Assembly (NCBI GenBank): GCA_015067145.1
Contig: SVNA01000002.1
Location: 1-64,000, forward strand
Reading direction: 5' to 3'
DNA from: Oscillospiraceae bacterium
GTDB taxonomy: Bacteria > Bacillota > Clostridia > Oscillospirales > Ruminococcaceae
DNA: 64,000 nt
A program made the translations under genes and the position numbers. The notes beneath the pieces are model-generated. The model searched no databases. It saw only the letters and a list, made by a program, of their open reading frames with translations, and was not told the DNA's origin. The stretch's first letter is position 1. Each line of letters starts with the position of its first letter. Below, piece after piece: positions 1 to 7,529 of this stretch.

Positions 1-1
1 A

Positions 2-31
2 ATGCGCTGGCTGGAGGATGGTAATAAATAA
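2..31 (+). other. possible 3' end of an upstream gene
   Basis: A reading frame enters from the left edge and ends at a TAA at 29-31, giving only eight or nine residues (RWLEDGNK). This is too short to identify, and another frame also stops nearby. In many Clostridia holA lies on this side of rpsT, but nothing here confirms that. Confidence 0.2.
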
Positions 32-55
32 TTCCACACAGTTTAATCCGCAAAA

Positions 56-94
56 AATCCCCTTTACTTCACACCGGTGTGATATACGGGGATT
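56..94 (-). terminator. possible second hairpin downstream of rpsT
   Basis: Arms AATCCCC and GGGGATT enclose a perfect 14-base palindrome, TCACACCGGTGTGA (69-82). Read on the minus strand the outer stem is followed by a T-run. It lies after a stronger terminator, so it may be a back-up, or the inner palindrome may be an operator for something to the left. Confidence 0.4.
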
Positions 95-111
95 ATAAAC
101 TGAAAAAAATA

Positions 112-134
112 AAACCGCTCTTAATGAGCGGTTT
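112..134 (-). terminator. rpsT intrinsic terminator
   Basis: A nine-base-pair stem (AAACCGCTC / GAGCGGTTT) with a five-base loop is followed on the minus strand by TATTTTTTT. It lies 17 bases after the rpsT stop codon. Confidence 0.9.
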
Positions 135-150
135 AACTTTTGCATCGTAA

Positions 151-411
151 TTATTTTGCTGCGTTAGCTGCTTTCATCATTTTAGAAACTTTTCTAGCAG
201 CTGTGTTTTTATGAAGAACACCTTTTGCACAAGCTTTATCAATTGTAGATACAGCTGTTACTACAGCTTTGTCTGCGTCAGCGGAACCAGCAGCTACTGC
301 GCTGTCTGCTTTTTTGATAACAGTTTTGAGGTTACTCTTCACAGCTTTGTTACGAAGATTTTCTTTCTTCGCCTGAACTACTCTATCTTTCTGAGATTTG
401 ATATTTGGCAT
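151..411 (-). CDS. rpsT: 30S ribosomal protein S20
   Basis: This 86-residue protein begins MPNIKSQKDRV and is rich in Lys and Ala, as is typical of S20, which binds 16S rRNA early in assembly of the small subunit. The start is set by a strong Shine-Dalgarno sequence (GAAGGAGGTGG) just upstream of the ATG at 411; a longer upstream extension has no ribosome site and no S20 similarity. The gene is monocistronic, with its own promoter (449-477) and terminator. It is divergent from spoIIP. In Bacillus and many Clostridia gpr lies between rpsT and spoIIP, but here there is no room for it. Confidence 0.96.
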   Translation of the reverse strand: MPNIKSQKDRVVQAKKENLRNKAVKSNLKTVIKKADSAVAAGSADADKAVVTAVSTIDKACAKGVLHKNTAARKVSKMMKAANAAK

Positions 412-448
412 GATTCCACCTCCTTCAATTACTGTGACAGTATTAATT

Positions 449-477
449 ATAATATCATTAAATGTACAAAATTGCAA
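449..477 (-). promoter_or_regulatory. sigma-A type promoter of rpsT
   Basis: On the minus strand TTGCAA is followed by a 17-base spacer and TATTAT. The Shine-Dalgarno site is about 25 bases downstream of the -10 element. Confidence 0.65.
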
Positions 478-665
478 GTATTTTTTTATAAAAAACCAAC
501 AAATTTTCGCAACAGGCATATTATATCACAGCTTTGAATATAAATAAAGATAGTTTCAGGGTAAATTTTTGCACTGAATAATAAAAAATTGCCCTTTATT
601 GCACATTTTTCGCCACAAATAATGTATTGTGCCGTTTTCAAAGAAACAACAGGGAGGTATGATAT

Positions 666-1751
666 TTGAAAAAAATATGGATTCTGTTTATATTTCCCGC
701 TATTGTATTATGTTTTCTGACCGCTTTTAAAGGTGCTGCCGAAAGCACCGCCAGACTTACCCTTTCGGCACTGCATCCCCTGAAGGCAGTGAAATATGTA
801 ATGCTGGCCGACAACGCCTCTGCCGGCATATCTCCCCTTCCTTTTTTCCCACACAACGATGACAACGCCGACTATGAAAATCCTTTTGAAGGTTTCGAGC
901 TTGAAAAGCCCGCTGCCAATGCCACACCGCAGCCGCAGCCCGTCCCCGACTTTTCCCACCCTATTGTGCCTATGACATATACCCCTGTGCTGAATGACGT
1001 GACCTACAAAAGGCAGAACTGCTATATAAAAAACGTAACTCAGCTTTCCAAAACAGAAGTGGAAGCGGAGCTGCTGCAGGAGATGGCATTTAAGGTTGAA
1101 AAGAACAGCAGCAAGCCACAGATACTTATAATGCACACCCATGCTACCGAAAGCTATCAGAACTGGAACGAACTGTATTATGATCCTGCCTATACCTGCC
1201 GTGATACCGATGTTACGAAAAATATGGTGAGTGTGGGAAAAATCATTGCTGACAAACTGAATGACCTGGGATACAACACTCTGCACGATGCCACACTGCA
1301 CGATTATCCCAACTACAATGGCAGCTATGACCGCAGCAAAGCCACAGTGGAAAGCTATCTGACAAAGTACCCCTCCATAAAGGTGGTGCTGGATGTGCAC
1401 CGTGATGCCATTGAACGCACAGACGGCACAAGGATTAAACCTGTGGTGACCATAAACGGCAAACAGTGTGCCCAGGTTATGATTATTTCTGGTGCGGACA
1501 ACGGATATCTGAATATGCCGAATTTTAAAAAAAATCTGCGGTTTGCCAGCCACCTTCAGAACAGTATGGAGACACTTTATCCCGGGTTTACCCGTCCTGT
1601 GCTGTTTGACTACCGCAACTACAACCAGCAGCTGACCACAGGCAGTCTGCTTATTGAGGTGGGGGGGCACGCCAACACTCTGGAGGAAGCTCAGAACGCC
1701 GCAAAACTTATAGCCTACAGCCTGGCACATACCTTTGACAATGCAGAATAA
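666..1751 (+). CDS. spoIIP: stage II sporulation protein P
   Basis: This is a 361-residue cell-wall amidase/endopeptidase which, with SpoIID and SpoIIM, degrades septal peptidoglycan during engulfment. An N-terminal hydrophobic segment (about residues 4-24) anchors it, followed by a low-complexity Pro-rich linker (about 60-105) and the catalytic domain. Visible family motifs are HTHATE at 157-162, DVHRDA at 243-248 and EVGGHANTLEEA at 331-342, which carry the zinc-site and catalytic residues. The start is TTG at 666, eight bases after AGGGAGG. Expression is expected under the mother-cell sigma factor SigE, but I could not identify a convincing SigE promoter. It stands alone, without gpr upstream. 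Confidence 0.95.
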   Translation: MKKIWILFIFPAIVLCFLTAFKGAAESTARLTLSALHPLKAVKYVMLADNASAGISPLPFFPHNDDNADYENPFEGFELEKPAANATPQPQPVPDFSHPIVPMTYTPVLNDVTYKRQNCYIKNVTQLSKTEVEAELLQEMAFKVEKNSSKPQILIMHTHATESYQNWNELYYDPAYTCRDTDVTKNMVSVGKIIADKLNDLGYNTLHDATLHDYPNYNGSYDRSKATVESYLTKYPSIKVVLDVHRDAIERTDGTRIKPVVTINGKQCAQVMIISGADNGYLNMPNFKKNLRFASHLQNSMETLYPGFTRPVLFDYRNYNQQLTTGSLLIEVGGHANTLEEAQNAAKLIAYSLAHTFDNAE

Positions 1752-1831
1752 ATTTCCGCAGAAATTTTGCTGACAGCCGGAAATATTTTATACTGCAGCA
1801 CATTGTGCAATAATTTTTTCTCAGCTTTTAT

Positions 1832-1849
1832 TTGATAAAAATTTATCAA
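1832..1849. promoter_or_regulatory. candidate operator 1 upstream of perR
   Basis: Perfect eight-base arms TTGATAAA / TTTATCAA are separated by two A residues. The half-site TTGATA recurs in a second inverted repeat about 20 bases downstream, which suggests a repeated binding site for a dimeric regulator, possibly PerR itself (inference). Confidence 0.4.
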
Positions 1850-1868
1850 CTATTCCTTAATTAAAGTG

Positions 1869-1885
1869 TATCAAACCTTTTGATA
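1869..1885. promoter_or_regulatory. candidate operator 2 upstream of perR
   Basis: Seven-base arms TATCAAA / TTTGATA flank CCT and share the TTGATA/TATCAA half-site with the repeat at 1832-1849. The downstream half continues into ACCAAAAGTTATACG, which also resembles the dispersed intergenic repeat seen at 55986-56018. Confidence 0.4.
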
Positions 1886-2038
1886 ACCAAAAGTTATACG
1901 CACAATAGTCATCACTGTAAAAAACAGGGTGTTTTCTTTGGCTATAATGCGAATTTATCTTATTAAATTATTTAAGTATAATGTAAACATCGCAAAATTA
2001 GACTATAGTACATTTTGCAGAATAATTGAGGAAAATAT

Positions 2039-2422
2039 ATGCAGACAAGAAAAACATTCCAGAAAGCTCTTACCCTGGACGCGGTGAGAGAGATGAAAAG
2101 CCACCCTACAGCTGACCAGATATATGCCCATGTGGCTGAAAAATATCCTGAAATCAGCCGTGCGACAATATACCGCAACCTTAATCAGCTCAGCGAAACA
2201 GGGGAAATTCAGCGTTTCAAAAACCCTTGCGGTGCTGACCATTTTGAACAGATGCTCACCCCTCACTATCACTTTATGTGCAAAAAATGCGGCAGAATCA
2301 CCGATGTAGAGCTGGATGTGAATCTGACTGAACTGATAAATGCCTGTCAGCAGAAAACAGGCGGAACAGTGACCGACCATCTGCTTGTTTTTGAAGGAAT
2401 CTGCGAAAATTGTTGTGAATAA
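2039..2422 (+). CDS. perR: Fur-family repressor, PerR-like
   Basis: This 127-residue metalloregulator has a winged helix (recognition region around SRATIYRNL, 40-48) and a C-terminal dimerisation domain. Metal-site residues are H22, the H76-x-H78 pair, structural zinc cysteines C81/C84 and C122/C125, and D89. D89 follows CGRIT at the place where B. subtilis PerR has the Asp that distinguishes peroxide-sensing PerR from Fur (recalled from the literature). The residue matching PerR D85 is Glu (E70). The N-terminus is about 15 residues shorter than in Bacillus PerR. It precedes rubrerythrin by 93 bases, the usual peroxide-defence pairing in anaerobes. PerR is preferred over Fur or Zur, mainly on D89 and context. 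Confidence 0.8.
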   Translation: MQTRKTFQKALTLDAVREMKSHPTADQIYAHVAEKYPEISRATIYRNLNQLSETGEIQRFKNPCGADHFEQMLTPHYHFMCKKCGRITDVELDVNLTELINACQQKTGGTVTDHLLVFEGICENCCE

Positions 2423-2453
2423 ATTTGATTTTTCTCTTTAAATCTTCACAGAA

Positions 2454-2467
2454 TTATTATATAATAA
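2454..2467. promoter_or_regulatory. candidate PerR-type operator upstream of rubrerythrin
   Basis: A perfect 14-base palindrome, TTATTATATAATAA, overlaps a TATAAT that could serve as the -10 element of rbr. It resembles the AT-rich PerR box (TTATAAT-N-ATTATAA) in composition but does not match it exactly. Confidence 0.45.
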
Positions 2468-2515
2468 AATCAATACAGGCAGATGCCTGAATATTCTGAC
2501 GAGAGGTGTAACACT

Positions 2516-3055
2516 ATGAACTTGAAAGGTACAAAAACAGAAGCTAACCTGATGGCTGCATTTGCAGGCGAAAGTCAGGCAAGAAACAAATACACATACT
2601 ACGCATCCAAAGCAAAGAAAGAGGGCTACAACCAGATTGCAGACCTTTTCCTTGAAACAGCAAACAACGAAAAAGAACACGCAAAACTCTGGTTCAAACT
2701 CCTCCACGACGGCGAAGTTCCATCCACAATCGAAAACCTTAAAGATGCTGCTGCAGGCGAAAACTACGAACATACCGAAATGTATCGCGTGATGGCTGAA
2801 GAAGCAAAAGAAGAAGGCTTTACAAAGATTGCTTGGCTCTTTGAAGCTGTTGGCAAAATTGAAAAAGACCACGAAGAAAGATACCTTAAACTTCTTGCAA
2901 ACGTAGAAAACGGTGAAGTTTTTGAAAAAGAAGAAGAACAGGCCTGGTACTGTGCAAACTGCGGTCATGTACATTATGGCAAAAAAGCTCCTGGCATGTG
3001 CCCAGTATGTGCTCACCCACAGGCTTACTTTGAAATCAAAAAAACTAACTTCTAA
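2516..3055 (+). CDS. rbr: rubrerythrin
   Basis: This 179-residue cytosolic peroxidase reduces hydrogen peroxide with electrons from rubredoxin or NADH systems. The N-terminal four-helix ferritin-like domain holds the diiron ligands: E19, the EKEH motif at 52-55 and EKDH at 116-119. The C-terminal rubredoxin-like domain has C146/C149 and C162/C165 for the FeS4 centre. The ATG at 2516 is chosen because GAGAGGTG lies seven bases upstream; an earlier ATG at 2483 would place that ribosome site inside the gene. It lies downstream of the PerR-like gene behind a palindromic operator candidate, and a strong terminator follows. Confidence 0.96.
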   Translation: MNLKGTKTEANLMAAFAGESQARNKYTYYASKAKKEGYNQIADLFLETANNEKEHAKLWFKLLHDGEVPSTIENLKDAAAGENYEHTEMYRVMAEEAKEEGFTKIAWLFEAVGKIEKDHEERYLKLLANVENGEVFEKEEEQAWYCANCGHVHYGKKAPGMCPVCAHPQAYFEIKKTNF

Positions 3056-3080
3056 GTGAAAGAAGCAAATCATGCAGAAA

Positions 3081-3109
3081 AGGAACGGTGTGAAAACCGT
3101 TCCTTTTTT
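3081..3109 (+). terminator. rbr intrinsic terminator
   Basis: AGGAACGG / CCGTTCCT stem with an eight-base loop, then TTTTTTG. It lies 25 bases after the rbr stop codon. Confidence 0.9.
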
Positions 3110-3113
3110 GTAT

Positions 3114-4001
3114 CTATACAGTATTTTGATTTTTAAGCGATTTGAAGTCCACCTCGCTGACAACAAGGCTGACAACAATAAGGCTGCCGCCGATAAGCAG
3201 ATTGAATGTGAAGCTTTCAAACCCGAACATAATAGAGAATATGCTGCCGAAAACGCTCTCGAACATAAATACAAGGCTTGCTGTGGACGGGCTTACATAC
3301 CGCTGTGCCACAATCTGCAGACTCTGTGCCACAAAGGATGAAAGTATGCCAAGATATAGCACGGGCAGAATTGCGATTTTCCAGTTGAGGGACGGAATTT
3401 GTGCCCCCTCGGCAAATATAAAGTATGCCGCACCGCCGAGAAAATGGGTGAGGCCAATCATAAATGCACCGACTGCAAAGTGGGTTTCGCTTTTCTGCAT
3501 TGCCACAAAGACAATGGAAAGACCGAATGCCACTGCACAGCCAAGGGTGTACAAGTCCCCCACATTAAAGGACAGGCCGTTCTGAAACACACCTGCCAGC
3601 ACCGCTGTGCCAACAAGACAGATTGCCGCCGCCACATAGTTTTTTGCCTGTGGCTTTTTCTTCATCAGTATCCACGCCATAAAAGGTATCATAACCACGT
3701 TTGTGGTGGTGAGAAAGGCGCTGTTGGACAGGTTTGTGTACTGGGTGCCGATTGTCTGCAGCAGAAAGCCTGCAACGTTGGCAAGACCTGCCAGCAAACC
3801 GATTTTAAAATCGTCCTTTTTCATTGAGAAGATGTGTTTGTGGAAGAACATGAGCACCAGAAGTGTAAATATCGCACCTCGGGTCATATTGGTTATGCCC
3901 ACCGTCACGCCGAAATCCAGCGACATCTTTGTGGCGGGAAAACCGCCGCCCCAGATTATTGTAACTATCAGCATAAGAATTATTGCTGTCTGTTTTTTCA
4001 A
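3114..4001 (-). CDS. EamA/DMT-superfamily transporter
   Basis: This 295-residue integral membrane protein has about ten hydrophobic segments arranged as two EamA repeats. The first begins near IIWGGGFPATK (about 16-26), and the second half ends in the family's typical segment around SVFGSIFSIMFGFE. Members export amino acids, metabolites or sugars across the cytoplasmic membrane; the substrate cannot be told from sequence. It converges with rbr and is separated from rsmA by a terminator, so it is transcribed alone. A second, distinct DMT protein is encoded at 47483-48415. Confidence 0.85.
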   Translation of the reverse strand: MKKQTAIILMLIVTIIWGGGFPATKMSLDFGVTVGITNMTRGAIFTLLVLMFFHKHIFSMKKDDFKIGLLAGLANVAGFLLQTIGTQYTNLSNSAFLTTTNVVMIPFMAWILMKKKPQAKNYVAAAICLVGTAVLAGVFQNGLSFNVGDLYTLGCAVAFGLSIVFVAMQKSETHFAVGAFMIGLTHFLGGAAYFIFAEGAQIPSLNWKIAILPVLYLGILSSFVAQSLQIVAQRYVSPSTASLVFMFESVFGSIFSIMFGFESFTFNLLIGGSLIVVSLVVSEVDFKSLKNQNTV

Positions 4002-4040
4002 TTTGTTTTTACCTCTTAACCTTTATTTTATCAAACAAAA

Positions 4041-4067
4041 ACAGGGCGATGCGGGCATCGCCCCTGT
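4041..4067 (-). terminator. cdd-rsmA operon terminator
   Basis: ACAGGGCGATG / CATCGCCCCTGT hairpin (one bulged base), followed on the minus strand by TTTTTGTTTGATAAAA. Confidence 0.85.
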
Positions 4068-4097
4068 ATTCAATTCCGATACGGCTGATTTTATCTG

Positions 4098-4955
4098 CTA
4101 TCCCAGCAGAATGTCGCTGAGTGCACAGAACTGTTCCAGTGTCATCTGTTCAGGACGCACCATCGGTTTTTCGCCGATCTGCTCCAGTGCCGCTTCGATG
4201 GATGCCTTGCTGATGCCCAGGGTGGCACTTGTGCTGTTGACAAAGGTTTTTCGACGCTGTGTGAAGGCCGCACGGATAAGACGGAACATATTTTTCTCGC
4301 TTTTCGGCTGAACCTTTGGTTCCTTGTTTACATCAAGGCGGATTACCGATGATGTAACCTTTGGCGGCGGGAAGAATGATCCCGGGGAAACATTGAAGCA
4401 GACAGTCGGCACTGCGTAGTAGTTTACCGCAAGGCTGATTGCACCTGCGTCCCGGCTGCCCTCTTTTGCACAGATACGCTGTGCGGCCTCCTTCTGCACC
4501 ATAACCGTTATATTTTCGATGGGCAGGCGGTCTTCCAGCAGCTTCATTATAATAGGGCTGGTGATGTAGTAAGGCAGGTTTGCACATACCATAACAGGCA
4601 TATCGCCAAACTCCTCTTTGATAAGGGCGTTAAGGTCCACCTCCAGCACGTCTTTATTGATAATTTTGATGTTGTCAAAATCGGCGAGGGTTTCCTCCAG
4701 CAGCGGCAGCAGCTTTGTGTCGATTTCGATTGCCACAACCTTTTTTGCACGGAGGGCAAGCTCTTTGGTGAGCACGCCGATACCTGTGCCGATTTCAATT
4801 ACACCGCAGTTTTCATCCACCTCGGCGTGTTCTGCAATTTTAGGGCAGATGCCGCTGTTTACGATAAAATTCTGGCCGTAGCTTTTCTGCAGGCTGAAAC
4901 CATAACGCTGGCAGAGGTCTTTTATATAGGAAATGTTGGTTAATTCTCTGTTCAT
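4098..4955 (-). CDS. rsmA: 16S rRNA dimethyladenosine transferase
   Basis: This 285-residue KsgA/RsmA enzyme dimethylates two adjacent adenosines in helix 45 of 16S rRNA using S-adenosylmethionine. Visible motifs are GQNF (27-30), SAM motif I EIGTGIG (54-60), the acidic motif around AIEID (74-78) and the catalytic NLPYYI (125-130), as expected for N6-adenine methylases. Length is normal. The start lies one base after the cdd stop (TAG-A-ATG), so the two are translationally close and co-transcribed. A terminator follows. Confidence 0.96.
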   Translation of the reverse strand: MNRELTNISYIKDLCQRYGFSLQKSYGQNFIVNSGICPKIAEHAEVDENCGVIEIGTGIGVLTKELALRAKKVVAIEIDTKLLPLLEETLADFDNIKIINKDVLEVDLNALIKEEFGDMPVMVCANLPYYITSPIIMKLLEDRLPIENITVMVQKEAAQRICAKEGSRDAGAISLAVNYYAVPTVCFNVSPGSFFPPPKVTSSVIRLDVNKEPKVQPKSEKNMFRLIRAAFTQRRKTFVNSTSATLGISKASIEAALEQIGEKPMVRPEQMTLEQFCALSDILLG

Positions 4956-4956
4956 T

Positions 4957-5385
4957 CTAATCTTCCTGTGGTTTGAAATTTACAAACGGATATGGCATAA
5001 TTGATGCCACTGTCTCCACGATATAATCACCCTTTAAAGATGCAAGCAAAACTTCTGTTTCCCTTAAATCTTCGGCAAATTCGCCCATAACCTGACGGCA
5101 GGCACCGCATGGGGCACCGTCGGTGGCATTGTCCCCCGCAACAACCGCTATGGCGGAAAATTTTTTACAGCCCTCTGACACCATCTTAAAAAGGGCGGTG
5201 CGTTCGGCACACATTGTCATGCCGTAGGACACATTTTCGATGTTGCAGCCTGTATAAATTCTTCCGTCTGTGCCGAGAACTGCCGCACCCACAGAAAATT
5301 TTGAGTATGGTGCGTAGGCGTTTTCTCTTGCTCTGATTGCACTTTCCACAAGCTGTACACGCTGTGTATCGGTCATACTTGCCAT
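4957..5385 (-). CDS. cdd: cytidine deaminase
   Basis: This is a 142-residue homotetrameric-type zinc deaminase converting cytidine and deoxycytidine to uridine forms for pyrimidine salvage. The zinc site is seen as C59-A-E61 (catalytic Glu) and C93-x-x-C96 within PCGACRQ. The start has a strong ribosome site (AAAGGAGATTTCCC). It is the first gene of a cdd-rsmA operon and is divergent from comEB, a second deaminase, across a 135-base AT-rich spacer. Confidence 0.96.
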   Translation of the reverse strand: MASMTDTQRVQLVESAIRARENAYAPYSKFSVGAAVLGTDGRIYTGCNIENVSYGMTMCAERTALFKMVSEGCKKFSAIAVVAGDNATDGAPCGACRQVMGEFAEDLRETEVLLASLKGDYIVETVASIMPYPFVNFKPQED

Positions 5386-5520
5386 GGGAAATCTCCTTTC
5401 AGGGTAATTTTAAAGCTATTAATCAATTATACCACACTTTGGCACAAAATCCATTGATTATTTACAGTTTTTACGATAAAATGTAAATAAGAACTGAATT
5501 TAATTTTTGAGGTTACATAT

Positions 5521-6009
5521 ATGAGAAGAAGTAAAATCAACTACTACCTTGATATTGCAGAAACTGTGCTGCAGCGTGGCACCTGCACAAGAAGAAACTA
5601 CGGAGCAATTATTGTAAAAAATGATGAAATTATCTCCACAGGCTATGTGGGTGCACCAAGAGGCAGAAAAAACTGCTGTGACCTTGGCTACTGTGTGAGA
5701 GAAAAACTGAACATTCCACGGGGCGAAAGATACGAGATGTGCCGCAGTGTACACGCAGAGGCAAACGCCATTATCTCCGCACCGAGAAACGAGATGATCG
5801 GTGCCACACTCTACCTTGTTGGCAGAGACGCAAAAACAGGCGAACTGGTGGCAAATGCAAACAGCTGCAGTATGTGCAAGCGTATGATTATCAACGCAGG
5901 CATCACAACAGTTATTGTGCGTGACACAAAGGAAGATTTCCGCGTTATCGACGTGGAAAGCGAATGGGTTGTTGAGGACGAAAGCCTGGAAGGCGTTTTC
6001 GGTTATTAA
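5521..6009 (+). CDS. comEB: ComEB/dCMP deaminase family protein
   Basis: This 162-residue zinc-dependent deaminase most likely converts dCMP to dUMP for thymidylate synthesis. Zinc and catalytic residues are H78-A-E80 and the C116-x-x-C119 pair in SCSMCKRM. Extra cysteines at 52-53 and 58 match the second metal-like cluster seen in many bacterial ComEB proteins. Length is typical. The gene is monocistronic and closed by a strong terminator. The name comes from the comE operon, but no competence genes lie beside it here. Confidence 0.9.
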   Translation: MRRSKINYYLDIAETVLQRGTCTRRNYGAIIVKNDEIISTGYVGAPRGRKNCCDLGYCVREKLNIPRGERYEMCRSVHAEANAIISAPRNEMIGATLYLVGRDAKTGELVANANSCSMCKRMIINAGITTVIVRDTKEDFRVIDVESEWVVEDESLEGVFGY

Positions 6010-6025
6010 CAGTATAATATCAGCG

Positions 6026-6063
6026 GACAGTCTGGCAGAAAACTGCACAGACTGTCTTTTTTT
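6026..6063 (+). terminator. comEB terminator
   Basis: Stem GACAGTCTGGCAG / CTGCACAGACTGTC (one bulge) with an AAAA loop, followed by seven T residues. Confidence 0.92.
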
Positions 6064-6071
6064 TGCAAACA

Positions 6072-6101
6072 AAAAGCAGACACAAAATTGTGTCTGCTTT
6101 T
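6072..6101 (-). terminator. terminator of the first lipoprotein gene
   Basis: AAAAGCAGACACA / TGTGTCTGCTTTT, a near-perfect stem followed on the minus strand by TTTG; it sits back to back with the comEB terminator. Confidence 0.88.
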
Positions 6102-6136
6102 AAATTTGCGTTATAAATTATATCCTAAGATACAAA

Positions 6137-7180
6137 TTATTTTGCAGCGTCTGCAGCTTTCTGGATAGCATTGAGGAATGCTGTCATGGAGATTGTGCAG
6201 GAAGCTTTGAGGTCTTCATCAGCTGGTGTATCTGTGTAACCGTGGCTGTTTTCTGCAAATGCCATACCTGTTACATCAGCAACTGTTTTGCCGTTCATCC
6301 ATGTTTCGAAAGCGTTAACCTGTTCGAACCATTCTTTAACAGCACCGCCGAATGCAACCATGTTGTAGTCGAATTCTTTTTCTGTTTTTGTTCTGAGGTC
6401 TGTTTCGCCAGCAACACCGTCCATGTCGAAAGCAACTTTCTGCTGTGCTACGTCGATCTGGGAAGCAACGATTGTGCCTGCTTCGTCAAGAGCTACAACT
6501 GCGATTGTTGTGTCAATCTGTGCGGAAGCACCTTTTTCGTTTTCTGCATCTTCGTCAGCAACTGTTGCATCAACTACAACGCCGAGACCTGTTTTTGCAG
6601 CAACGCCTGTTGTTTCAACTGCGTTGTCGTATGCTTTCTGAAGAGCTGTAAGGAATGCTGTCATGGAGATTGTGCAGGAAGCTTTGAGGTCTTCGTCTGC
6701 TGGTGTATCTGTGTAACCGTGGCTGTTTTCTGTAAATGCCATACCTGTTACTTCGCTGAGTGTTTTGCCTGTTGCCCAAGCTTCAAATGCGTCAACCTGT
6801 TCGAACCATTCTTTAACAGCGCCGCCGAATGCAACCATGTTGTAGTCGAATTCTTTTTCAGCTTTTGTTCTGAGGTCAACTTCGCCTGCCTGTTTACCTT
6901 CGAGGTCAAAGGAAGCTTTCTGCTGTGCAGCATCAACAGAGATGGAAACGATTGTGTCGTTGGAGTCGAATGTTGCTGCTACGATTGTGGATGTAACCTG
7001 TGCTGCTGCACCTTTTTCGTTTTCAACGTCTTCGTTTGTTGGAGCTACTTCAACAACAACGCCAAGACCTGTTTTGTAAGTAACGTCTGGTTCAGCTGGA
7101 GCTGCTGGTTCAGAAGAACCGCAAGCTACCATGGAAAGAGCCATTGCTGCTGCGAGAGCCAATGCAAGTACTTTTTTCAT
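6137..7180 (-). CDS. lipoprotein with duplicated domain, unknown function (copy A)
   Basis: This 347-residue predicted lipoprotein has a signal peptide (1-19) ending in LSMVAC, with C20 as the lipidation site, and a short Pro/Ala linker. The rest is two tandem copies of one domain: about 36-187 and 196-347. Each copy starts KTGLGVVV, contains NEKGA, AQQK, LRTK, KEFDYNMVAFGG, WFEQ and GKT, and ends DLKASCTISMTAFL. The copies are so alike that 44-base stretches of DNA are identical (6174-6217 and 6651-6694). I do not recognise a named family. The (D/E)xxYxM...EQ..AF....GKT pattern recalls secreted FMN-binding-like domains, which is weak inference. The adjacent gene is a same-length paralogue. 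It has its own strong promoter. Confidence 0.85.
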   Translation of the reverse strand: MKKVLALALAAAMALSMVACGSSEPAAPAEPDVTYKTGLGVVVEVAPTNEDVENEKGAAAQVTSTIVAATFDSNDTIVSISVDAAQQKASFDLEGKQAGEVDLRTKAEKEFDYNMVAFGGAVKEWFEQVDAFEAWATGKTLSEVTGMAFTENSHGYTDTPADEDLKASCTISMTAFLTALQKAYDNAVETTGVAAKTGLGVVVDATVADEDAENEKGASAQIDTTIAVVALDEAGTIVASQIDVAQQKVAFDMDGVAGETDLRTKTEKEFDYNMVAFGGAVKEWFEQVNAFETWMNGKTVADVTGMAFAENSHGYTDTPADEDLKASCTISMTAFLNAIQKAADAAK

Positions 7181-7223
7181 TGTAATAATTCCTCCGTTTT
7201 TAATTATCGATATTAGATACTGA

Positions 7224-7244
7224 TTGCAACAAATTTAGTTGCAA
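7224..7244. promoter_or_regulatory. inverted repeat at the copy-A transcription start
   Basis: Perfect seven-base arms TTGCAAC / GTTGCAA with a seven-base spacer, just downstream of the -10 element on the minus strand. It could be an operator or a 5' stabilising hairpin in the mRNA leader. Confidence 0.5.
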
Positions 7245-7249
7245 CTCGT

Positions 7250-7278
7250 ATAATATCACAACAGAAAAATTAAGTCAA
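7250..7278 (-). promoter_or_regulatory. promoter of lipoprotein copy A
   Basis: On the minus strand TTGACT, a 17-base spacer, then TATTAT: close to the sigma-A consensus, suggesting strong expression. Confidence 0.75.
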
Positions 7279-7473
7279 TCGTTTTTTTTGCATTACTTTT
7301 ACAAGTATATCGACGTTTTAACTTTATCTCAATTAAATTGCACTTAATTTAATAAAGCTATCGTTAATGATTTTTTAAAGCGGCAGACATTTTTTGCTAA
7401 ATTTTTAACAATCGAACATCACATTTTGATACAGAAAAACTTTTTTTATTATAAACTGCGTTTTGCAAAAACA

Positions 7474-7506
7474 AAAAACAGACCTTGAAAAAAGGTCTGT
7501 TTTTCA
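7474..7506 (-). terminator. terminator of lipoprotein copy B
   Basis: AAACAGACCTT / AAGGTCTGTTT hairpin flanked by A- and T-runs, about 25 bases after the copy-B stop codon. Confidence 0.9.
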
Positions 7507-7529
7507 CAAAATTTGTAATCAAATTTTAA

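Larger units (their letters stand above)
7181..7529. other. intergenic region between the two lipoprotein genes
   Basis: A 349-base AT-rich spacer holding the copy-A promoter (7250-7278), an inverted repeat at its start site (7224-7244) and the copy-B terminator (7474-7506). I see no further gene between about 7280 and 7470. Confidence 0.7.

Noticed and set aside
708-1730. A 340-codon minus-strand frame opposite spoIIP
   Set aside because: No similarity to any family, no ribosome site, and it fully overlaps a well-supported gene.
6242-7216. A 324-codon open frame, very rich in Cys and Phe, on the plus strand opposite lipoprotein copy A
   Set aside because: It is the mirror of the biased codons in the real minus-strand lipoprotein gene; the Cys-rich pattern comes from GCA/ACA codons read backwards. 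It has no ribosome site, and the same shadow occurs opposite copy B (7629-8609).
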